This document shows positions 59,821 to 64,000 of a stretch of 64,000 nt of DNA, one piece after another. This stretch comes from Microbacterium sp. MAH-37 (GTDB lineage Bacteria > Actinomycetota > Actinomycetes > Actinomycetales > Microbacteriaceae): positions 682,001 through 746,000 of the forward strand of contig NZ_WSEN01000010.1 in the NCBI RefSeq assembly GCF_009758255.1, written 5' to 3'. Both the position numbers and the translations under genes were made by a program. The notes under the pieces are model-generated. The model was given only the letters and a program-made list of their open reading frames with translations. It was not told the origin of the DNA and made no database searches. Each line of letters starts with the position of its first letter. Positions within the stretch are counted from its first letter, which is position 1.

Positions 59821-61404
59821 GTGCGTAGTCGAACACCGTTCTTCGAAAGCCCTCTGACGAGCGCCGCCATCGATCGCGTTGCCGAAGAACGAGAGCCACT
59901 GCTCCTGTATTGCGGCGCGGGTGTGACGATTGATCGCACTGGTCATAGCTGGAGTGCGCTCATCCAATCCTGCTTCCCGGACAAGCACTCAAAAAACTAT
60001 CGCCAAGGCCCACGACGCGCCGACATTGAAGCAGTGAGGACCGTGCCCCCGGAGCAACTGGCGTCCAGCCTGATTCACACTCTCCGCGCAGTCGCTGCGG
60101 GGTCCAAGCAGTCTCTGCAGGACACGCTTCGAAAGCGAATCAAACGTTCCCTCTATGGCACCGCCGCAACCTGGCAAGGCGGCAAGCTCTCTCTCAACAT
60201 CGTGCAGCTCGCACTATTTCGAGCGCTGCGGGGCCGTCAGACAACGATCTTCACAACCAACTATGACGACCACATCGAACAGCGCTACCGCGAGATTCGC
60301 GATTCAATCGAGACATTGGCAGAGATCGGCGTGCCAGGTCTTCGCGTGGTGGGCATCAACAGCAAAGATCCCATCTACACGATAGATCCGCTTCGGATGG
60401 ATCCAGAGATGCCTGGTTCCCACATAACAGTGGTGTATCTCCACGGACGCGTTCCCTCCAACGGCCCTGTCAGCTGGCCGATCGTTCTCGATGAGAACAG
60501 TTACGCGGCGACTGCGACGGCTGTTGGGGCCGCACTGATTCACGGCTTCGAAAGTCACCCGTTGTCGGTCATCGTGGGCAGTAGCTTGCAAGATCTCCCG
60601 CTGGTTCGCGCTCTAAGCTCGACCCGCGGTAGCGGGGAACGTCTCGCCGTACTGACGAAGGGCAGCCATGCCTACGATCTCAATACGGACGGCGACTCAT
60701 TGAGCCTTGATCTTCTGCGCGATCGGGCGACAGAACTCAGCGTCACGCCCGTGCTTGCGGACTTTCACGGGCAAGTGGCACAGTTGGTGGGCGAGATGAC
60801 CCTACGCACGGCATTCCCCCAGCCGCGGAGTGACGCACCGTTGTCGTGGAGCTACATGGATCGCCTTGATGCATGGTGGCAAGCATGGTCCGGTGCGGCT
60901 GGACTTGACCAGGGCACCCCAGAGAAGCTTCACGAAGCGTTGCAAGAGCTGTTGCCCATTTTCGAGCTGACGCCGAACATCGACCCGCTGTCACCGGAGT
61001 CAGAGAGATACAGACTCGAACTGTGGGTTCGCGCGTTTCCTATAGCGCCCGAGCGGCAGCTGGTGCGGTGGGCAGCGTCGGATGGCCGGACCCTCGACGG
61101 CGCAAAAGGCAAGTGCGGCCCGCTGGATACCGCGACCTACTTGGCCCCCGTACGTGCATTCATCGAGGGGCGCGCCGGCGCTTACGACATCTCCGACCTA
61201 GAGCGGGGGCGTGAGTCCCTCGAGAGGTACACTTCCAAGGCGTTCCTGGCCGTGCCTATTCGCGCGCGAGATTGCATCGTGGGCGTGCTCACGCTCGCAT
61301 CAAGCAACCGCATGACGTCTGCGCGGATGACCCGCGCCAGCGAAACCACCGAAAAGGCTGTCGCCTACATGCTCGATCTGGGCCAACGCCTACTTGATGC
61401 GTGA
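59821..61404 (+). CDS. SIR2-like NADase-type protein with C-terminal GAF-like domain
   Basis: 527 residues. The N-terminal about 320 residues are SIR2-like: LLYCGAGVT (29-36) at the NAD site, FTTNYDDHIEQ (144-154), VYLHGRV with the catalytic His (208) and IVGSSLQDLPL (251-261). About 385-527 resembles a GAF sensor domain, ending YTSKAFLAVPIRARDCIVGV then LTLASSN. SIR2 domains in phage defence (Thoeris ThsA, DSR, pAgo-SIR2) deplete NAD+; a GAF partner suggests control by a small ligand. The only start in frame is GTG 59821, directly after a stop codon and without a clear ribosome site. It is divergent from the GNAT-PIN operon across a 243-bp gap. Confidence 0.85.
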   Translation: MRSRTPFFESPLTSAAIDRVAEEREPLLLYCGAGVTIDRTGHSWSALIQSCFPDKHSKNYRQGPRRADIEAVRTVPPEQLASSLIHTLRAVAAGSKQSLQDTLRKRIKRSLYGTAATWQGGKLSLNIVQLALFRALRGRQTTIFTTNYDDHIEQRYREIRDSIETLAEIGVPGLRVVGINSKDPIYTIDPLRMDPEMPGSHITVVYLHGRVPSNGPVSWPIVLDENSYAATATAVGAALIHGFESHPLSVIVGSSLQDLPLVRALSSTRGSGERLAVLTKGSHAYDLNTDGDSLSLDLLRDRATELSVTPVLADFHGQVAQLVGEMTLRTAFPQPRSDAPLSWSYMDRLDAWWQAWSGAAGLDQGTPEKLHEALQELLPIFELTPNIDPLSPESERYRLELWVRAFPIAPERQLVRWAASDGRTLDGAKGKCGPLDTATYLAPVRAFIEGRAGAYDISDLERGRESLERYTSKAFLAVPIRARDCIVGVLTLASSNRMTSARMTRASETTEKAVAYMLDLGQRLLDA

Positions 61405-61578
61405 TCAGTGGCTGTTCGCGTATGCCACGAAGAAGTCCCGCGTTTTGCTCTGATCCCGCACGCGCACAGACTCACGTGCTTCCTGGACGCGCCGCTCCGC
61501 AAGCGATCGTGCGGCGATCTCATCGGATGACCTGACCGCGCGCGAGCGGCCCTGCGCCCGATCTTGGTTGCTGGTCAT
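61405..61578 (-). CDS. 57-residue charged protein convergent with SIR2-GAF
   Basis: Translation from ATG 61578 begins MTSNQDRAQGRSRAVRSSDE and ends FFVAYANSH; it is rich in Arg, Glu and Ala and probably one long helix. GGAGG lies seven bases before the ATG, one of the best ribosome sites in the island, which supports a real gene. It ends directly against the SIR2-GAF stop. It could be an inhibitor or partner of the neighbour, or unrelated; no family is recognised. Confidence 0.6.
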   Translation of the reverse strand: MTSNQDRAQGRSRAVRSSDEIAARSLAERRVQEARESVRVRDQSKTRDFFVAYANSH

Positions 61579-61709
61579 GCCGGTGCCTCCATAGATACGA
61601 CTCTACGTGGATGAGCGCGGGGTGTCTTCGATTCTGTTACATCACCCGCGTGTCGCTGCAATGGTACGCCGCGTCTTATCTTCATTCGTCAGACCCGCAG
61701 CGCCCGGTT

Positions 61710-61765
61710 GTGCTGCGTCAGGCCGAGCGGCTGCGGGCCGACCTCAATTGAAGTCGCCGCCGCCT
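61710..61765. repeat. Right 56-bp direct repeat of the island, at the dnaB 3' end
   Basis: Matches 57092-57147. The plus strand still reads LRQAERLRADLN then stop, a relic of an ECF42 3' end with no gene attached upstream. The minus strand is the true end of dnaB. Confidence 0.85.
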
Positions 61766-63141
61766 CCGCCGCCACCGAAGTCGCCGGGGGCCATGTCGGC
61801 GAAGCGGGAGTAGTGGCCCTGGAAGGCGACGTTGATCGTCGCGGTCGGACCGTTACGGTGCTTGGCCACGATCAGGTCGGCCTCGCCGGGACGAACATCC
61901 TTGTCGTAGACGGAGTCGCGGTGCAGCAGGATCACCATGTCGGCATCCTGCTCGATCGAACCCGACTCGCGCAGGTCGCTGATCTGCGGCTTCTTGTCCT
62001 GACGGGCCTCGGAGCCACGGTTCAGCTGCGAGAGCGCGATCACCGGCACCTGCAGCTCCTTGGCGAGCAGCTTCAGCGCGCGGGAGAACTCCGAGACCTC
62101 CTGCTGGCGCGACTCGACCTTCTTACCGCTGGTCATCAGCTGCAGGTAGTCGATGACGATCATCCGCAGCCCGGCGCGCTGCTTGAGCCGACGGCACTTC
62201 GCGCGGATCTCGACGAGCGTCATGTTCGGGCTGTCGTCGATGTACAGCGGCGCGTCGTTGATGCGGCCACGAGTGGCGGCGACGGTGGTCCAGTCACGCT
62301 GGTCGAGCGTGCCCTTGCGCAGGTTCTGCAGCGGCACGGCGCCCTCGGCACTCAGCAGGCGCATCGCGATCTCGGCCTTGCCCATCTCGAGCGAGAAGAA
62401 GATCGACGGCAGGTCGTTGCCGATGGACGCCGCCCGCGCGAAGTCCAGGGCCAGCGTCGACTTACCCATAGCGGGTCGGGCGGCGACGACGATCATCTGA
62501 CCGCCGTGCAGGCCGTTTGTCAGCTCATCGAGCTCCTTGAACCCGGTCGGCACGCCGGTCATGGTGCCGTCACGGCCGCTCGCGGCCTCGATCTCCTCCA
62601 GCGCGGCGTCGACGGCGATGGTCAGCGGGACGTAGTCCTCCGCCTCCTGCGTACCGGTGACGGAGTAGATCTCGGCCTGGGCGCTGTTGACGATCTCGGT
62701 GGCGTCGCCCTGACCGTCGTAGCCGAGCTGGACGATGCGGGTGCCGGCATCCACCAGGCGACGCAGGATGGCGCGCTCGGCGACGATCTCTGCGTAGTAG
62801 CCGGCGTTCGCCGCGGTCGGCACGATCGAGGTGAGCGTGTGCAGGTAGTCGGCGCCGCCGGCGCGCCCCAGCTCGCCGGTCTTGATCAGCTCATCGGTGA
62901 CGGCGACCACATCGGTCGGCTCGCCGTGCGAGTACAGCGACAGCACGGCCTCGAAGATCAGCTCGTGCTTGGGCACGTAGAAGTCCGCGCCCTTGAGGGT
63001 CTCGAGCACGTCGGCCACGGCGTCGGCCGAGAGCATCATGCCGCCGAGGGTGCTCTGCTCTGCGAGCAGGTCGTGCGGAGGGGTGCGCTCGGGTCCGCGG
63101 GGTGCGCCCATCCGGTCCTCGGTGATGTCGGCGATCGACAC
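61744..63141 (-). CDS. dnaB: Replicative DNA helicase DnaB
   Basis: 465 residues. The N-terminal primase-interacting domain is at about 25-130 (AEQSTLGGMMLSADAVADV), then a linker, then the RecA-like motor with Walker A ARPAMGKST (about 221-229), SLEMGKAEIAMRLL, VIDYLQLM (Walker B) and LSQLNRGSEARQDKKP. A Gly-rich tail ends GGGGGGGDFN. No intein interrupts the sites where actinobacterial DnaB often has one. The start is taken as GTG 63141, seven bases after GGAGG. It unwinds DNA at the replication fork. The tail overlaps the right island repeat. Confidence 0.96.
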   Translation of the reverse strand: MSIADITEDRMGAPRGPERTPPHDLLAEQSTLGGMMLSADAVADVLETLKGADFYVPKHELIFEAVLSLYSHGEPTDVVAVTDELIKTGELGRAGGADYLHTLTSIVPTAANAGYYAEIVAERAILRRLVDAGTRIVQLGYDGQGDATEIVNSAQAEIYSVTGTQEAEDYVPLTIAVDAALEEIEAASGRDGTMTGVPTGFKELDELTNGLHGGQMIVVAARPAMGKSTLALDFARAASIGNDLPSIFFSLEMGKAEIAMRLLSAEGAVPLQNLRKGTLDQRDWTTVAATRGRINDAPLYIDDSPNMTLVEIRAKCRRLKQRAGLRMIVIDYLQLMTSGKKVESRQQEVSEFSRALKLLAKELQVPVIALSQLNRGSEARQDKKPQISDLRESGSIEQDADMVILLHRDSVYDKDVRPGEADLIVAKHRNGPTATINVAFQGHYSRFADMAPGDFGGGGGGGDFN

Positions 63142-63303
63142 AGTGCTCCCTCCGGCTCCGGCCACTCCAGGACGCACGATCCAGGAGTCGTGCGATCACG
63201 ATCGGATGCTCGTTCCGGGCCGCTGTGAACAGCGAATCACGCACCCCCGACATCCGGTCGCTCGACCACGCTAGAAGTCCGCCCTCCACAGTGCAACACA
63301 GCC

Positions 63304-63446
63304 TGTGGATAACTCTGTGGAGAGGATGCGGAGAACGTCGGAGTGTCTGTGAAGAACAGCTGTGGACAACTCAGTGGAGAGTTTCAATACGTACCCATTT
63401 TATGCCTCTTGATCAGCCTTTTCTATTTTCCTCACCCTGTGGATGG
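63304..63446. promoter_or_regulatory. Cluster of DnaA-box-like sites beside an AT-rich stretch
   Basis: One perfect DnaA box (TGTGGATAA, 63304-63312), one with a single mismatch (TGTGGACAA, 63361-63369) and weaker ones at 63317 and 63438 (TGTGGATGG) face the same way. They flank an unusually AT-rich stretch (about 63390-63460). The site lies 160 bases upstream of dnaB, so DnaA may regulate dnaB or titrate here. The chromosomal origin is normally between dnaA and dnaN, which are not in the window. Confidence 0.55.
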
Positions 63447-63520
63447 AAAACAATCTAAACCGATGCTTGAAGGTTGCTCTCGTCGGCCCGATGATGTGCA
63501 CAACCTGGGGAGAACGGCCG

Positions 63521-63550
63521 CGCCCCGTCCTGCCGGGCCGCGACGGGGCG
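63521..63550. other. GC-rich hairpin in the 570-bp gap upstream of the last gene
   Basis: CGCCCCGTC (63521-63529) pairs with GACGGGGCG (63542-63550) around 12 bases. It lies in the 570-bp gap between dnaB and the last gene and could belong to a structured leader of that gene or act as a terminator. I could not match it to a known riboswitch. Confidence 0.35.
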
Positions 63551-63708
63551 ACACGCCCGGAATCCGTGCTCAGCACCCGAAGAAGACACTCGACGGACTC
63601 AGCTTCGTGGCGTACTCTGTACGGAATCTGCGTGTCACCCGACCCGCACCACCCTGAACTACGACGATCCGAGACGCACCGCGCCTCATCCCGAACGGAG
63701 ACAGTCGA

Positions 63709-64000
63709 GTGACTGCCGCGACTTCCCGGCGCCGTGTGCCCACGGTCGCCATCTGGGGAGCACTGGGCGTCCTCGCCTGGGCGCTCATCGTCGCCCTGTT
63801 CGGCGGAGGCGCCGCGCACGCGTCGGATCGCGGGGCCCCGCACGACCGTCCGGCGGCCTCGAGTCAGCAGAGCTCTCATCAGGAGCGCGACGCCTCGCGC
63901 GCCGGCCGTGCGGCGGCGAATGCTCATCGCGCCGCCGCGCAGCTCGCGGCTCCGGTGACGAAGCACGCTGCGCCTCAGGGACAGCAGGCGCCTCAGGGAC
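63709..64000 (+). CDS. Secreted or cell-surface protein (partial)
   Basis: Starts at GTG 63709 after CGGAGAC. A basic N-terminus is followed by a hydrophobic Sec signal (VAIWGALGVLAWALIVALF) and a likely cleavage region AAHA. The visible mature part (about 60 residues) is Ala/Gln/Arg/Ser-rich, with an APQGQQAPQG repeat beginning at the window edge. This looks like the linker of a cell-wall hydrolase or surface protein, but no catalytic domain is in view. Confidence 0.7.
   Translation, partial: MTAATSRRRVPTVAIWGALGVLAWALIVALFGGGAAHASDRGAPHDRPAASSQQSSHQERDASRAGRAAANAHRAAAQLAAPVTKHAAPQGQQAPQG

Larger units (their letters stand above)
57134..61743. mobile_element. Genomic island at the dnaB 3' end, carrying SIR2-GAF, GNAT-PIN and ASCH genes
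   Basis: An approximately 4.6-kb insertion separates the ECF42 gene from dnaB and is bracketed by the 56-bp direct repeats. Base composition is visibly less GC-rich, with A- and T-ending codons more frequent than in the flanks. Genes in order: ASCH (-), GNAT-PIN-PUA (-), SIR2-GAF (+) and a 57-residue protein (-). No integrase or transposase is present, so mobilisation would be in trans or by recombination with a related allele. Confidence 0.78.

Noticed and set aside
61607..61813. 68-residue plus-strand frame across the right repeat
   Set aside because: It reads the relic of the ECF42 end in a different frame into antisense of the dnaB Gly-rich tail; no support as a gene.
63142..63708. Chromosomal origin or c-di-AMP riboswitch in the gap after dnaB
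   Set aside because: DnaA boxes are few, and neither dnaA nor dnaN is present. The hairpin at 63521-63550 and its surroundings did not show the conserved ydaO-type segments I would need.

Overview
The window is high-GC DNA with dense, short-spaced genes, ATGA/GTGA stop-start overlaps and frequent GTG starts. It carries ClgR/PopR-like clp regulation, DivIVA-domain proteins, a Bkd/Pdh-type 2-oxoacid dehydrogenase and an ECF42-DGPF pair. This fits an actinobacterium, most likely Microbacteriaceae (Microbacterium-like); the assignment rests on protein character and gene content, not on a marker search. No rRNA, tRNA, CRISPR array or prophage was recognised.

Layout. 1-3.6 kb: a sugar ABC importer (permease, permease, binding lipoprotein, minus strand) with a divergent ROK repressor. 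3.7-7.5 kb: E2-E1beta-E1alpha of a 2-oxoacid dehydrogenase, preceded by a tandem array of palindromic elements. 7.7-19.2 kb: aminotransferases, an RHH-Doc toxin-antitoxin pair, a WXG-like/alpha-beta-hydrolase pair, a tyrosine phosphatase, purB (apparently starting at CTG), two DivIVA-like paralogues flanking a DoxX gene with a DtxR-like box, an MFS pump and a secreted phosphodiesterase. 19.5-30.9 kb: a Tat-exported phosphoesterase-propeller fusion, a tandem-Lrp regulator facing a five-gene ABC importer/oxidoreductase/GH89 operon that probably takes up and cleaves alpha-GlcNAc glycosides, and a PQQ-type sugar dehydrogenase. 31-36 kb: membrane proteins, an XRE regulator converging on an accessory ClpP pair in which one subunit lacks the catalytic Ser, and a long heptad-repeat membrane protein. 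36.3-57.1 kb: metabolic and transport genes (acyl-CoA synthetase, EamA, MATE, TauE), a baeRF2 protein, a J-domain/NERD fusion, a cytoplasmic sulfatase, DHFR-like proteins, a nuclease, a Na+/H+ antiporter and the ECF42-DGPF pair. 61.7-64 kb: dnaB with DnaA-box-like sites upstream, then the start of a secreted protein.

The most unusual part is 57.1-61.7 kb. A roughly 4.6-kb insertion sits exactly at the convergent 3' ends of the ECF42 gene and dnaB, bounded by 56-bp imperfect direct repeats. It looks visibly less GC-rich than its surroundings (not computed). It carries an ASCH-domain protein, a 676-residue GNAT-PIN-PUA-like protein, a divergent SIR2-like protein with a C-terminal GAF-like domain, and a 57-residue protein. 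No integrase is inside. I infer a defence or toxin-antitoxin-type island of an architecture I do not recognise.

Two repeat families also stand out: 83-86-bp palindromic elements placed between convergent genes at two loci 28 kb apart, and a short CTTCGTCTCGCT-type palindrome found between genes, twice in frame inside the E2 gene, and at the 3' end of an EamA gene.
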